A DNA stretch of 37,108 bases from Bacteroidota bacterium (GCA_018266895.1 JAFDZQ010000042.1:1-37108), one strand, 5' to 3'. Shown: positions 1 through 9,456, counted from the stretch's first letter. A program made the numbers and translations. The notes: generated from the sequence alone by a model not told the origin.

Positions 1-4
1 GTAG

Positions 5-24
5 AGACGCAATACATTGCGTCT
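5..24. repeat. REP-like palindrome at window edge
   Basis: AGACGCAAT and ATTGCGTCT form a perfect 9-bp inverted repeat around a 2-nt centre. It is followed by an A/T-rich tract (25-60) with repeated ATCTAAAATC-like units that runs up to the first start codon. GTAGAGACGCAAT-type palindromes are, from memory, common dispersed intergenic repeats in Bacteroidota and Cyanobacteria. Copy number cannot be judged from one window. Confidence 0.5.
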
Positions 25-65
25 GTAAAATCTAAAATCATAAATCTAAAATCTAAAATAATAAA

Positions 66-3000
66 ATGTCCTTTAAACGAAACCTCTACATCGGCTTTGA
101 TGTCGGATCTACTACAGTAAAGGCAGTAGTCATAGATGTTGATCAGGATGTCATAATCTGGTCAGATTATCAGCGCCACGATACAAAGCAGCCGGAAAAG
201 TCCCTTGAACTTCTTAAAAAGATCGAAGAGGAATGCGACATAAAAGATCCTTCTGAGGTAAGATGTTTCATCACAGGTTCAGGCGGTTCAAATATCGGAA
301 AGTACATAGGCGGCAAATTCGTACAGGAAGTGAATGCAGTATCGCTTGCTGTAGAGAAGCTGTATCCGGCGACTCATTCCGTAATTGAACTCGGAGGTCA
401 GGATGCTAAAATCATTATTTTCAAACCTGATGCTGAGACCGGAAAGAAAAAGAAAATCCCTTCGATGAATGATAAATGCGCGGGAGGAACAGGCGCTGTC
501 ATTGATAAGATAAATGCAAAGCTGAAAATTCCTGCAGACGAACTATGCAACATGGGATATTATGATCTAAGATTACATCCTGTTGCGGGAAAGTGCGGAG
601 TATTTGCAGAGACTGATATAAACGGACTGCAGAAGTCAGGCGTTCCGGCTGATCAGCTGATGGCTTCTCTTTTTGAATCAATTATTCAGCAGAACATTTC
701 AGTACTGACAAGAGGACATACTTTAATGCCGGAAGTTTTGCTGCTTGGCGGACCGAATTGTTACATTAAAGGAATGAAAGACTGCTGGAAATATAACATT
801 CCGAAGATCTGGGAAGAGAGAAAAGTAAAGCTTCCGTCCGGTGTTGCTCCTGAAGATCTGATCAAGGTTCCGGAGAATGCTCAGTATTTTGCAGCTATCG
901 GTGCGATCGAATTCGGGAAAGATGAGGAAAAACATATCGGAGTATATAAAGGATGGAAAGACCTTGAGCATTATATCTTAATCGGAAGGGAAGAGGAGAA
1001 GAAGAAATTCAGCGGAGGAAATACAACCGGACTTTCAAAAGATGAAATAGAACTTAATGCTTTTAAGGAAAAGCATAGGGTGGAGAAATTCATTCCTGCA
1101 AAGTTTCAGCTGGGTGAAGTTGTGAAAGGTTTCATCGGAATTGACGGAGGATCTACATCGACCAAGGCAGCGCTTGTTTCACTGGATAAAGAAGTTCTTG
1201 TCAAAGCATATCAGCTTTCAAAAGGAAATCCGATCGAAGATACTATTGAAATTCTCGGTAAGCTAAGGGAACAGGTTGAAGAGCAGGGAGCGACCCTTGA
1301 AGTGCTTGGAGTAGGAACGACAGGATACGCTAAAGACATTCTGAAAGACGTCCTTCATGCCGATGTAGCGCTTGTCGAAACTGTTGCTCATACACAAGCC
1401 GGACTTCATTTTTATCCTGATACGGATGTGATCTGTGATGTCGGAGGGCAGGATATTAAAATTATTATTCTTAATCAGGGAAGAGTAGTTGACTTCAAGC
1501 TTAATACTCAGTGTTCTGCAGGTAACGGATATTTCCTTCAGTCAACTGCGCAGGGATTCGGATATACAGTGGAAGAATTCGCAGACAAAGCTTTCTCAGC
1601 TAAAACTTTCCCGACATTCGGATACGGCTGCGCCGTGTTCATGCAGTCTGATATTGTAGATTTTCAGAGACAGGGATGGAAAGCAGAGGAGATCATGGCA
1701 GGATTAGCAAACGTACTGCCAAAGAATATCTGGCTTTACGTTTCTCAGATCCCCAATCTTGCAAAACTCGGTTCCACTTTTGTACTTCAGGGCGGAACGC
1801 AGCATAACTTAGCAGCAGTAAAAACACAGGTTGATTTCATTGAAGAGAGATTCAAAGGCAGCGGCATTACTCCGAAAGTATTTGTACATAAGCATACAGG
1901 GGAAGCAGGAGCAATCGGCTGCGGCATTGAAGCTGCGAGACTGTATCATAACGGCAAGAGAACGGAATTCATAGGACTTGAAAGAGTTTCAAAGATTTTG
2001 TTCAAAACCACAAGAGAAGAGTCAACAAGATGTTACTTCTGCAAAAACAAATGCCTCAGGACATTTATTGATGTTAAGACTGAATCAATTCCTGAAGAAA
2101 GATTAGAAGAAGAAAGAAAGAAATTCATAGAATTAAATGTCATTGAACCGGAGTTAATAGTAAATCCGAAATCGAAAGTTCCGATGGCAGAGGGAACGCA
2201 AAGACTTATAATTGCCACCTGCGAGAAGGGGACTGTAGAAGACATTGCAGATATGAGAGGAATAAAAGAAGAATTAGATGATATTAAAAAAGAAAATCCG
2301 AATATTATTGAAGTTGCGGCAAAAGATGCATGGATAACTTACAAACCTGATCTGGTCTTTGATAAGAATGAAGAGCCTAAAGGTTTGTTTGTAAGCAAAA
2401 AGCAGAAAGAAGAATATGCCAGGAAGGAAGAGCTTATGGAAAAACGAAAGAAACTTGTAATCGGAATTCCGAGAGTTCTTAATATGTATCAGCACACTCC
2501 GTTCTTCACGGCATATTTCGAATCGCTCGGAATAATGCCGGGTAATTTTGTATTTTCAGAATTCACATCCGAAGAAATGTATAAAGCCGGAGCAAAGCGC
2601 GGAAGCATAGATCCGTGTTTTCCGTCTAAAGTAGCAATACCGCACATACATAATCTGCTTTATGTTCAGAATAAGAAAAAGAAAATTGATTTTCTCTTTT
2701 CGCCGATAGTTGACACAATGCCCTCAGACCTTGAATTTGCTCAGGCGCATACTGCCTGTCCGACGATCACGGCTACGATAGAAGCGGCAAAAGCTGCATT
2801 CACAAAAGAAGGTGATCTGTTTAAGGAATTCGGTGTAGAATATATGTGTCCTTTTGTACAGCTGTATAATGAGCAGCTTACTGCTAAGCAGATGTATGAA
2901 TGTTTCAGTGAAAAACTCGGATTAAGTACGGAAGAAAACAGGAAAGCCGTTAAGGAAGGATATAAGGCGTATTATAAATTCATGAATGATCTGAAATCCG

Positions 3001-3704
3001 AATCTAAATCTGTTCTGGATAAACTTGAGAAAGAAGATAAGATCGGAATTGTAGTACTGGCAAGACCATATCACAATGATCCTGGAATAAATCACGAGAT
3101 ACTGGAGGAATTTCAGAAGCTTGGATATCCTGTTCTTTATCAGGATGCATTGCCGACTGATGAAGAAACCATGGACAGTTTATTCGGAGATGAGATAAGA
3201 GCCGGCATAATAAAATCGGGTTTTGATATCTCCGATGTATGGAAGAATTCATATTCGGAAAACACTTCGCGCAAAGTCTGGGCTGCAAAATACACAGCAA
3301 GGCATCCTAATCTTGTTGCTCTTGAATTGTCATCATTTAAATGCGGGCACGATGCTCCGATATATACTGTAATACAGGAGATAGTAGAAAATTCCGGAAC
3401 TCCTTATTTTTCATTTAAGGATATAGATGAGAATAAGCCTTCAGGTTCAATCAAAATAAGGGTAGAGACAATCGGATATTTTCTTAAGAGATACAGAGAA
3501 GACATGATCGCAAAGAAAAATGCAAATCAGAGCATAGAAGATAAACTGAAGGAATTCGAAATGAAAATACGAAGGAGTCTTGAACTTCAGGAGAAACTCA
3601 AAAATAACAAAGAAAAGGAATCTTTTGAAATTATGAGCAAAAAGGAAACTTCAGTAATAATTCCGGTTGAGGATATTAAGATAAGAGAATACGAAAACGT
3701 TTAA
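66..3704 (+). CDS. Double-module acyl-CoA dehydratase activase-type ATPase (BadF/BadG/HgdC family + DUF2229)
   Basis: This 1212-aa protein has two ASKHA-fold ATPase modules. Module 1 (about 7-285) has GFDVGSTTVKA near residue 10 and GGQDAKII near 111. Module 2 (about 355-640) has GIDGGSTSTKA near 358 and GGQDIKII. Each keeps the paired cluster cysteines of HgdC-type activators: C138/C177 and C483/C522. Both pairs are 39 residues apart, as in HgdC (C127/C166), so each module could bind part of an inter-subunit [4Fe-4S] cluster. A CxxCxxxC motif (C656, C659, C663) follows. A DUF2229-like C-terminal part begins near 800 and contains ARPYHNDPG. Family members couple ATP hydrolysis to low-potential electron transfer to 2-hydroxyacyl-CoA dehydratases or benzoyl-CoA reductases. 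Large fused versions mostly lack an assigned substrate, and no dehydratase gene is in the window. The protein is cytoplasmic, and the gene has its own terminator. Confidence 0.9.
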   Translation: MSFKRNLYIGFDVGSTTVKAVVIDVDQDVIIWSDYQRHDTKQPEKSLELLKKIEEECDIKDPSEVRCFITGSGGSNIGKYIGGKFVQEVNAVSLAVEKLYPATHSVIELGGQDAKIIIFKPDAETGKKKKIPSMNDKCAGGTGAVIDKINAKLKIPADELCNMGYYDLRLHPVAGKCGVFAETDINGLQKSGVPADQLMASLFESIIQQNISVLTRGHTLMPEVLLLGGPNCYIKGMKDCWKYNIPKIWEERKVKLPSGVAPEDLIKVPENAQYFAAIGAIEFGKDEEKHIGVYKGWKDLEHYILIGREEEKKKFSGGNTTGLSKDEIELNAFKEKHRVEKFIPAKFQLGEVVKGFIGIDGGSTSTKAALVSLDKEVLVKAYQLSKGNPIEDTIEILGKLREQVEEQGATLEVLGVGTTGYAKDILKDVLHADVALVETVAHTQAGLHFYPDTDVICDVGGQDIKIIILNQGRVVDFKLNTQCSAGNGYFLQSTAQGFGYTVEEFADKAFSAKTFPTFGYGCAVFMQSDIVDFQRQGWKAEEIMAGLANVLPKNIWLYVSQIPNLAKLGSTFVLQGGTQHNLAAVKTQVDFIEERFKGSGITPKVFVHKHTGEAGAIGCGIEAARLYHNGKRTEFIGLERVSKILFKTTREESTRCYFCKNKCLRTFIDVKTESIPEERLEEERKKFIELNVIEPELIVNPKSKVPMAEGTQRLIIATCEKGTVEDIADMRGIKEELDDIKKENPNIIEVAAKDAWITYKPDLVFDKNEEPKGLFVSKKQKEEYARKEELMEKRKKLVIGIPRVLNMYQHTPFFTAYFESLGIMPGNFVFSEFTSEEMYKAGAKRGSIDPCFPSKVAIPHIHNLLYVQNKKKKIDFLFSPIVDTMPSDLEFAQAHTACPTITATIEAAKAAFTKEGDLFKEFGVEYMCPFVQLYNEQLTAKQMYECFSEKLGLSTEENRKAVKEGYKAYYKFMNDLKSESKSVLDKLEKEDKIGIVVLARPYHNDPGINHEILEEFQKLGYPVLYQDALPTDEETMDSLFGDEIRAGIIKSGFDISDVWKNSYSENTSRKVWAAKYTARHPNLVALELSSFKCGHDAPIYTVIQEIVENSGTPYFSFKDIDENKPSGSIKIRVETIGYFLKRYREDMIAKKNANQSIEDKLKEFEMKIRRSLELQEKLKNNKEKESFEIMSKKETSVIIPVEDIKIREYENV

Positions 3705-3723
3705 ATATTTTTTGCAGTAAATT

Positions 3724-3759
3724 AAAAGGCACAGACCGGAAACGGTCTATGCCTTTTTT
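3724..3759. terminator. Bidirectional Rho-independent terminator
   Basis: A 15-bp stem (3724-3738 with 3743-3757) has one mismatch and a GAAA tetraloop. A T-run follows on the + strand, and the A-run on the other side gives U's on the - strand. It separates the activase gene from the converging gene that ends at 3781. Confidence 0.9.
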
Positions 3760-3780
3760 ATGATCTGAAGATGTTTAAAC

Positions 3781-4206
3781 TCAGAGTCTGTCCGGATTCC
3801 TGTTAAGATACTCTTTGCAAAGTGAGAGATCGTCAATAAGTTCAAGAGTACTTAAAATGCAATCATGATCCATCCGGAAATATCTGTCCGTAAAGTGTTT
3901 GAATATCATCTCATCCGAATCATTCAGATAGTTTTTCAACTGCCCGATAAACTTCCGGAGACTGCTGTTGAATTCATCGAATATTTTTTCAGTAAAATCA
4001 TCTGCATTTACAATCCTGTTGTTAAGTACCGATTTCAGACCTTTAATATATTTTGCCGTGAAGATCAGATCCTTGAATTCATTTAACTTATTTCCTGCAA
4101 GAGCGATTTCAGCAATAACCGATAACTCATATAGATTTTTTACGGGATTAACCGATCCGGAATTTACGTCATCAATTAAATTATTGGTCTCTTCTGAAAA
4201 TTTCAT
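3781..4206 (-). CDS. Hypothetical helical protein downstream of secA
   Basis: This 141-aa protein is acidic and predicted to be mostly alpha-helical. It has no signal peptide, membrane segment, cysteine motif or recognisable domain. It starts at ATG 8 nt after the secA stop on the same strand and ends just before the shared terminator at 3724-3759, so it is almost certainly co-transcribed with secA. I do not recognise the family. The position alone suggests a lineage-specific accessory gene, and a role in secretion is only a guess. Confidence 0.7.
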   Translation of the reverse strand: MKFSEETNNLIDDVNSGSVNPVKNLYELSVIAEIALAGNKLNEFKDLIFTAKYIKGLKSVLNNRIVNADDFTEKIFDEFNSSLRKFIGQLKNYLNDSDEMIFKHFTDRYFRMDHDCILSTLELIDDLSLCKEYLNRNPDRL

Positions 4207-4214
4207 GACTTTTC

Positions 4215-7200
4215 TTACTTAACCGCTTCCTTTGAAGATCTGCCGTGACAGTTCTTGTATTTTTTGCCGCTTCCGCAGAAACAGGGATCATTTCTTCCTA
4301 TCTTCTCACCGACTTTCACAGGTTCTTTTTTAACATTCGAATCCTGTCCGCTGCCATCATCGCTGCCCCCGATATAGCCCATTCCTTCTGTAGATTCATG
4401 ATAAGTTCTTAATCTTGATTCATTGACCTGTCTCGGAGCCCTTACTGTTTTAGCTTCTTCTGGTGTCTGTGTCGTAAATTTAAAAATAAAATTGATCACG
4501 CCTGTAGATATTGTGTCAAGCATTTCCACAAACAATTTAAATCCGTCACTCTTGTATTCCAACAGCGGATCCTTCTGACCGTAAGCTCTGAAATTGATAC
4601 CTTCCTTGAGATCATCCATTTCCCTGAGATGCTCTTTCCATTTTTCATCAATCACATTCAGCATTGCAAATCTTTCGATCTGTCCCATAAGATCAGCGCC
4701 GTATCTTTCTTCCTTTCTGTCGTAAAAAGCCCTGGTCTCTTTCATTATTAGTTCCTTTAATCCTGTTTCTCCGAGTTTCTGAAATTCCTCAGGGGATACA
4801 TTTATAATAACGAGGAATGTCCTTTGAACTTCCTCCCTGAGCCCGTCGATGTTTCCGTCAGCGTAATATTTATTAACCATTGCATCAACAGCCTTCTCAA
4901 CCATTTCAAAAATCTCGTCTTTAAGTCTTTCACCCATTAATGCAGACTTTCTCTTTGTGTAAACAACTTCTCTCTGATGGTTCATTACATTGTCATATTC
5001 AAGAAGTCTTTTCCTGATGGAAAAATTATTTTCTTCAACTTTTTTCTGTGCTCTTTCAACGGAACTTGTGATCATCTTATGTTCGATCGCCTCACCTTCC
5101 TGAATGCCGAGTCTCTGCATAACGCTCGCAATCCTTTCGCTTCCGAATAATCTCATCAGATCATCTTCAAGCGATAGAAAAAATTTAGACGAACCCGGAT
5201 CTCCCTGTCTTCCGGCTCTTCCTCTCAGCTGCCGGTCAATTCTTCTCGATTCGTGACGTTCAGTACCGATTATGTGCAGACCGCCGGCTTCAGCTACACC
5301 CGGACCGAGTTTTATATCTGTACCTCTTCCTGCCATATTCGTGGCGATGGTAACGGCTCCGGGCAAACCTGCATTTTCAACAATTTGCGCTTCTCTCTGA
5401 TGCTGTTTAGCATTAAGGACTTCATGATGTACATTTTTTCTTTTGAGAAGTCTGGAAATCGTTTCAGAAACATCCACGCTTGTAGTTCCCACAAGAACGG
5501 GACGTCTGATATTCTTCATTGCTATAATTTCGTCAATTACGGCATTATACTTTTCCCTTTTTGTTCTGTAAACAAAATCATTCATATCATTCCTTACGCA
5601 ATCCATATTGGTTGGTATTACGGTTACGTCAAGTTTGTAAATGTCAAAGAATTCTGCAGATTCAGTTTCAGCTGTACCCGTCATTCCTGCTAATTTTTTA
5701 TAGAGTCTGAAATAATTCTGCAGTGTGATTGTAGCAAGGGTTTGTGTGTCTTTTTCCACATGAACTCCCTCTTTTGCTTCAATCGCCTGATGAAGTCCTT
5801 CGGAATATCTCCTTCCGCTCAGAATCCTTCCCGTAAATTCATCCACAATCATTACCTTTCCGTCCTGAACGACATAATCAACATCTTTCTCATACAATCC
5901 GTGAGCTTTAAGCAATTGCTGGACAGTATGAAGTCTGTCGCTTCTTTCAGAATATATTTTGGTAAGATCATCTTTGCGGAGTTCTTTTTCTTCAATTGAA
6001 AGTTCGGTGTTATTTTCAATGCCGGCAAATTCGGTTCCGAGATCAGGAAGTGTAAAGAAGTCTCTTTCCATTGAACTCGGTGCGAGGAGCTCCCGTCCTT
6101 TTTCAGTGAGATCGGTAATATGCGATTTCTCGTCGATTACAAAATACAATTCATCATCAACAATATGCATTTGCTTTGCATTGTCTCTTAAATATTCGGA
6201 TTCAGTGGCAAGAAGCAGTTTTTTATTGGCAGGTTCGCTCAGAAGTTTCTGAAGCTTTTTATGCTTTGGCAAAGCATGACTTGCTCTTAATATTGCCATT
6301 CCGGCTTTTGATTCATCTTCTTTGGACAGTTCCCCCTTCAGTAAAATCTCTTCAGCTTCACCGGTAAGTTTATTGACAAGATTTCTCTGGGCTTCAACGA
6401 GTTTTTTTACCCTGATATTCAGCTCGTCAAATTTATGTGTCGGCGCTTCCACAGGTCCTGAAATAATTAACGGTGTTCTTGCTTCGTCAATAAGAACGGA
6501 ATCCACCTCATCGACTATTGCATAAAAATGTTCTCTCTGTACGAGATAACTTTTGTCCACCACCATATTATCCCTGAGATAATCGAATCCGAATTCATTG
6601 TTAGTTCCGTATGTAATATCACAATTGTACATTTCACGTCTCTTATTTGCTTCCATGTCGTTCAGTATGACTCCGACTGTAAGCCCGTGAAACCTGAATA
6701 TTTCTCCCATCCATTCACTGTCCCTTTTAGCAAGATAGTCGTTAACGGTAATCAGATGAACGCCTCTGCCTGCAAGCGCATTAAGATACATTGGAAGAGT
6801 AGCTACAAGAGTTTTTCCCTCACCTGTCGCCATTTCAGATATTTTACCCTGATGAAGAACAATACCGCCGATAAGCTGCACATCATAGGGGATCATATTC
6901 CATCTTATCTTGTTTCCCGCGGCAGTCCATTCCTTTCCTACGAGTCTTTTACAGGTTTGCTTTACAACAGCATAAGCTTCAGGAAGTATGTCGTCAAGTA
7001 CTGCCTTTGTAATTTCATAGTTTTCTTTTTCAAGCTTTTCCATTTCATCATAAATATCCTGTCTGTCATTGTGCTCAATATCTTCTTTCAGCTTTTCCTG
7101 AAGTGCATTTATCTGATTTCTTGTTTCTTCAGTTTCAGAGTTGATTCTTTGCTTGAATTCGGCTGTCTTTGCAATTAACTGTTCATCCGACAGGGATTCG

Positions 7201-7301
7201 AATTCCTGATAATATTTATTGATCTCTTCCACAATCGGAAGAATTGAATTTACATCCTTTTCGTGTTTCGAAGGGAATATTTTTTTAATAAAACCAAACA
7301 T
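4215..7301 (-). CDS. secA: Preprotein translocase ATPase SecA
   Basis: This 1028-aa protein is the motor that drives unfolded preproteins through SecYEG at the inner membrane. Landmarks in order are the Walker A region ATGEGKT, the Walker B/DEAD region VDEVDSVLIDEARTPLI, the helicase-like second nucleotide-binding fold with NMAGRGTDIKLG and the arginine-rich RQLRGRAGRQGDPGSS, then the scaffold/wing domain. The C-terminal SEC-C zinc motif is GRNDPCFCGSGKKYKNCH. It is about 125 aa longer than E. coli SecA, in line with the larger SecA of Bacteroidota-type bacteria, with extra residues between the DEAD region and the second fold. The ATG start gives the expected N-terminus, and the coding sequence is intact. 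It is the first gene of a two-gene unit with the 141-aa ORF. Confidence 0.98.
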   Translation of the reverse strand: MFGFIKKIFPSKHEKDVNSILPIVEEINKYYQEFESLSDEQLIAKTAEFKQRINSETEETRNQINALQEKLKEDIEHNDRQDIYDEMEKLEKENYEITKAVLDDILPEAYAVVKQTCKRLVGKEWTAAGNKIRWNMIPYDVQLIGGIVLHQGKISEMATGEGKTLVATLPMYLNALAGRGVHLITVNDYLAKRDSEWMGEIFRFHGLTVGVILNDMEANKRREMYNCDITYGTNNEFGFDYLRDNMVVDKSYLVQREHFYAIVDEVDSVLIDEARTPLIISGPVEAPTHKFDELNIRVKKLVEAQRNLVNKLTGEAEEILLKGELSKEDESKAGMAILRASHALPKHKKLQKLLSEPANKKLLLATESEYLRDNAKQMHIVDDELYFVIDEKSHITDLTEKGRELLAPSSMERDFFTLPDLGTEFAGIENNTELSIEEKELRKDDLTKIYSERSDRLHTVQQLLKAHGLYEKDVDYVVQDGKVMIVDEFTGRILSGRRYSEGLHQAIEAKEGVHVEKDTQTLATITLQNYFRLYKKLAGMTGTAETESAEFFDIYKLDVTVIPTNMDCVRNDMNDFVYRTKREKYNAVIDEIIAMKNIRRPVLVGTTSVDVSETISRLLKRKNVHHEVLNAKQHQREAQIVENAGLPGAVTIATNMAGRGTDIKLGPGVAEAGGLHIIGTERHESRRIDRQLRGRAGRQGDPGSSKFFLSLEDDLMRLFGSERIASVMQRLGIQEGEAIEHKMITSSVERAQKKVEENNFSIRKRLLEYDNVMNHQREVVYTKRKSALMGERLKDEIFEMVEKAVDAMVNKYYADGNIDGLREEVQRTFLVIINVSPEEFQKLGETGLKELIMKETRAFYDRKEERYGADLMGQIERFAMLNVIDEKWKEHLREMDDLKEGINFRAYGQKDPLLEYKSDGFKLFVEMLDTISTGVINFIFKFTTQTPEEAKTVRAPRQVNESRLRTYHESTEGMGYIGGSDDGSGQDSNVKKEPVKVGEKIGRNDPCFCGSGKKYKNCHGRSSKEAVK

Positions 7302-7382
7302 TTATTCTATTTTTTGTTTAAAATTTGACTAACAATTTACTAATATTAATCACTAAAAGAAAAAGAAAAAGTAATCTGAATA

Positions 7383-7404
7383 ACATTGTGACTTTACACA
7401 ATGT
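7383..7404. repeat. Short inverted repeat upstream of secA
   Basis: ACATTGTG and CACAATGT pair around a 6-nt loop, 80-100 bp upstream of the secA start. It could be an operator or a 5'-UTR hairpin. The rest of the 7302-7505 gap shows nothing else recognisable. Confidence 0.35.
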
Positions 7405-7505
7405 ACAGTAATAAAAGTATTGTCATATACCGGGAATAAAAATTAATAATGTTTCGGATGGTCATTCAGCACAATATTTTTTTGCTTAAAACCTGCATGG
7501 GAGAT

Positions 7506-8636
7506 TTAATCCTGCTTTTTCGTCTTATCTGTTTTTGATTTATCAAACTTTTTAAATATGTTATAAAAAACAGTATTTGCAGGAGTCTCAACTCCGAGAA
7601 GTAAACCGTAAGGTTTTAAAGATTCGACTCTGTCTAAAATAATTTTGACGATTGCAGTCAGGGGTATTGCAAGGAACATTCCCGCTATTCCGAATAGTGA
7701 TCCGAATATCAGAACAACAATTATTGAAACCAAAGCATTGATCTTTACACGGGATGCTACTACAAAAGGAACGATAAAATTATTATCAATAAACTGTATA
7801 AAAAGATATACGGCTAATACAAGCAGGGGAGAAACAAGAGAATCTTTAGTTACAATTGCTATCAGCATAGGCAAAGCAGTTGCTATTATGCCTCCTATGT
7901 AAGGAATAACATTTAATAACGCTCCGATTATCCCCAGCAGAATTGCATATTCAATTCCTAAGATCAATAAACCGGCTGAATTAAGTACTGACATTATTAT
8001 TATTTCCAAAAATAATCCGGCAAGATAAGTCTGAATCATTTTCTTTCCTTCTATCATTACTTCGCCTATTGCCTTTTGATTTCCTTTTTCACTTACTCTT
8101 TCAATGAACAGCAGCAGGAGTTTCTCATAATAAAGAAACAGATAAACATATACAGGTATTAATAACCATACGATAATCAGTTCAGTCAACTTAGTAACAG
8201 AATATCCGATCACTGTTCCGCTTTCTTCAAGTGCAGATTTGCTCCATTTATCAAACTGAGTATTGATAGCTTTCCTGCTGATGTTTAATTCAGTTGACAG
8301 CCATGTCTTTATCTTTTCAATAACAATTCCGAATCTTTCCTTGAAATTCGGGAGTGTATCATCGAATGAACTCAGCTGAACAGAAACAAAATAAATTAAT
8401 GCCGTGATCAGAAGGAATCCGACTATTATGGCAAGTATGATGGCAAGAATCCGCGGGATTTTGATTTTTTCAAAAAAAGTAACAAGCGGATCTAAAAGGA
8501 TCGCAAAAAGTAATGCAAAACACAAAGGGATTATTATATCCTGTCCAATGAAAAGTAAAAAGCCCAGGGCGCAGATACCAACAAGAAGAATTGAATACTT
8601 TATGTAACCGGGAATGTTTTCGAAATCTGAATTCAT
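7506..8636 (-). CDS. AI-2E family transporter (PerM/UPF0118)
   Basis: This 376-aa polytopic inner-membrane protein has about eight hydrophobic segments in the usual family order. Two pairs sit near the N-terminus (about 14-45 and 60-85). A long soluble stretch follows (about 90-140, containing LPNFKERFGIVIEKIKTWL). The rest includes the conserved GALLNVIPYIGGIIA segment and the GSLFGIAGMFLAIPLTAIVKI signature near 310-330. The basic tail is cytoplasmic. The family was named for AI-2 export, but substrates are mostly unproven and some members are Na+/H+ antiporters. It is transcribed in the same direction as secA, about 200 bp upstream, and probably from its own promoter. Confidence 0.92.
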   Translation of the reverse strand: MNSDFENIPGYIKYSILLVGICALGFLLFIGQDIIIPLCFALLFAILLDPLVTFFEKIKIPRILAIILAIIVGFLLITALIYFVSVQLSSFDDTLPNFKERFGIVIEKIKTWLSTELNISRKAINTQFDKWSKSALEESGTVIGYSVTKLTELIIVWLLIPVYVYLFLYYEKLLLLFIERVSEKGNQKAIGEVMIEGKKMIQTYLAGLFLEIIIMSVLNSAGLLILGIEYAILLGIIGALLNVIPYIGGIIATALPMLIAIVTKDSLVSPLLVLAVYLFIQFIDNNFIVPFVVASRVKINALVSIIVVLIFGSLFGIAGMFLAIPLTAIVKIILDRVESLKPYGLLLGVETPANTVFYNIFKKFDKSKTDKTKKQD

Positions 8637-8963
8637 TTTATAAAATATAGTTTTAGAATCTTTAATTCACAGGAAAAATAGAAATCTCTTAGAATTATTG
8701 TTTCTCTCAACATAAAAAGAATTGCTAATTATATTTTAAAAGCAGACTGATTTTGAAATTAAAAATTCCGGATTCTCAGAACATGATAACCGGAATTGTA
8801 CATCTTAAAAATTTGTATTGGTCAACATTGACCGGAATTGAAGAAATTGGTTTCTTTTGAAATTATGATTAAGATCATTTTTTTTCGCATTGCTGTGAAA
8901 AAAAACCAATTTCAGGCTACAAGAATAAAATTACATTTGATTTATGAAATTTTACTATAATTT
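8637..8963. other. Intergenic region with nested repeats
   Basis: No gene was found. ACCGGAATTG occurs twice (8789-8798 and 8831-8840). A 14-bp dyad GGTCAA-CA-TTGACC lies at 8820-8833. An 11-bp inverted repeat (8843-8853 with 8903-8913, GAAATTGGTTT/AAACCAATTTC) could fold as a large hairpin. The dyad resembles a repressor operator, and the larger pair may end the lipoprotein transcript read on the - strand. Confidence 0.5.
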
Positions 8964-9128
8964 TTACTTTGTAAATAATTTGATCACAAATGATATTACT
9001 GCAATAATTGCTATAATAATAATAACACCTATAAGGATGCCTGATTTAAATACATCTCCAATGAATTCACAACCTGAAAAAGTCAAAGGAACTAAAGCTA
9101 ACCATAACATTGCTAAAAATTTGGTCAT
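8964..9128 (-). CDS. Small lipoprotein with C-terminal membrane helix
   Basis: This 54-aa protein starts at ATG 9128 and ends at a TAA stop at 8964. Residues 1-19 form a lipoprotein signal ending in the lipobox TFSGC (C20). A short EFIGDVFKSG linker follows, then a strongly hydrophobic helix (about 31-48) and the basic end KLFTK. The layout matches the short Bacteroidota-type lipoproteins seen beside YtxH and other envelope-stress genes. Such proteins are sometimes mislabelled in databases, and the function is unknown. Conserved signal, lipobox and helix in one frame make it convincing despite its size. The + strand ORF over the same bases is a shadow. Confidence 0.75.
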   Translation of the reverse strand: MTKFLAMLWLALVPLTFSGCEFIGDVFKSGILIGVIIIIAIIAVISFVIKLFTK

Positions 9129-9364
9129 AATGTTGAATTTATAAATTAAAAGTATCTTTTCTGTGCTTTACGATACCGGATAAATAAAACCAATTAATTA
9201 TTAACATATTGGATCAGTAATCTATCCTGTATAAGTAAAATCTTTCATTGGTGACAAACTATGTAAGGATTCCGCAAAACAGCATATAAAGTTTAAATAA
9301 GTGATAACTATTTTTATTTTTGTGTTACATACTGAGGAAACCTAAGCAGCATCAGGTGGATCAT

Positions 9365-9426
9365 TTTGAGTTTTCTAATCTCAAACGCCGGTTTGGATTT
9401 AAATATGAATTCCAAACCGGCTTGAG
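9365..9426. terminator. GC-rich hairpin with an alternative partner stem
   Basis: GCCGGTTTGGA (9387-9397) pairs perfectly with TCCAAACCGGC (9411-9421). The stem extends through CTCAA (9380-9384) and TTGAG (9422-9426) across a 2-nt bulge. CTCAAA (9380-9385) can instead pair with TTTGAG (9365-9370). It lies downstream of the DUF5670/YtxH genes on the - strand and is probably their terminator, although no long U-tract follows. Confidence 0.55.
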
Positions 9427-9456
9427 AGTTTCAATTACTTCAAATTAACTGTTCAT

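Noticed and set aside
26..64. ATCTAAAATC-like repeats that could suggest a CRISPR or tandem array
   Set aside because: Units are too short, irregular and without spacers; simple AT-rich repeat DNA.
5253..5693. 146-aa open frame on the + strand
   Set aside because: Antisense shadow of secA, with no start signal or recognisable protein features.
6528..7178. 216-aa open frame on the + strand
   Set aside because: It lies entirely antisense to the well-conserved secA coding sequence and its translation has no domain logic.
8944..9144. 66-aa open frame on the + strand
   Set aside because: The opposite strand encodes a lipoprotein with signal, lipobox and helix; the + frame is its shadow.
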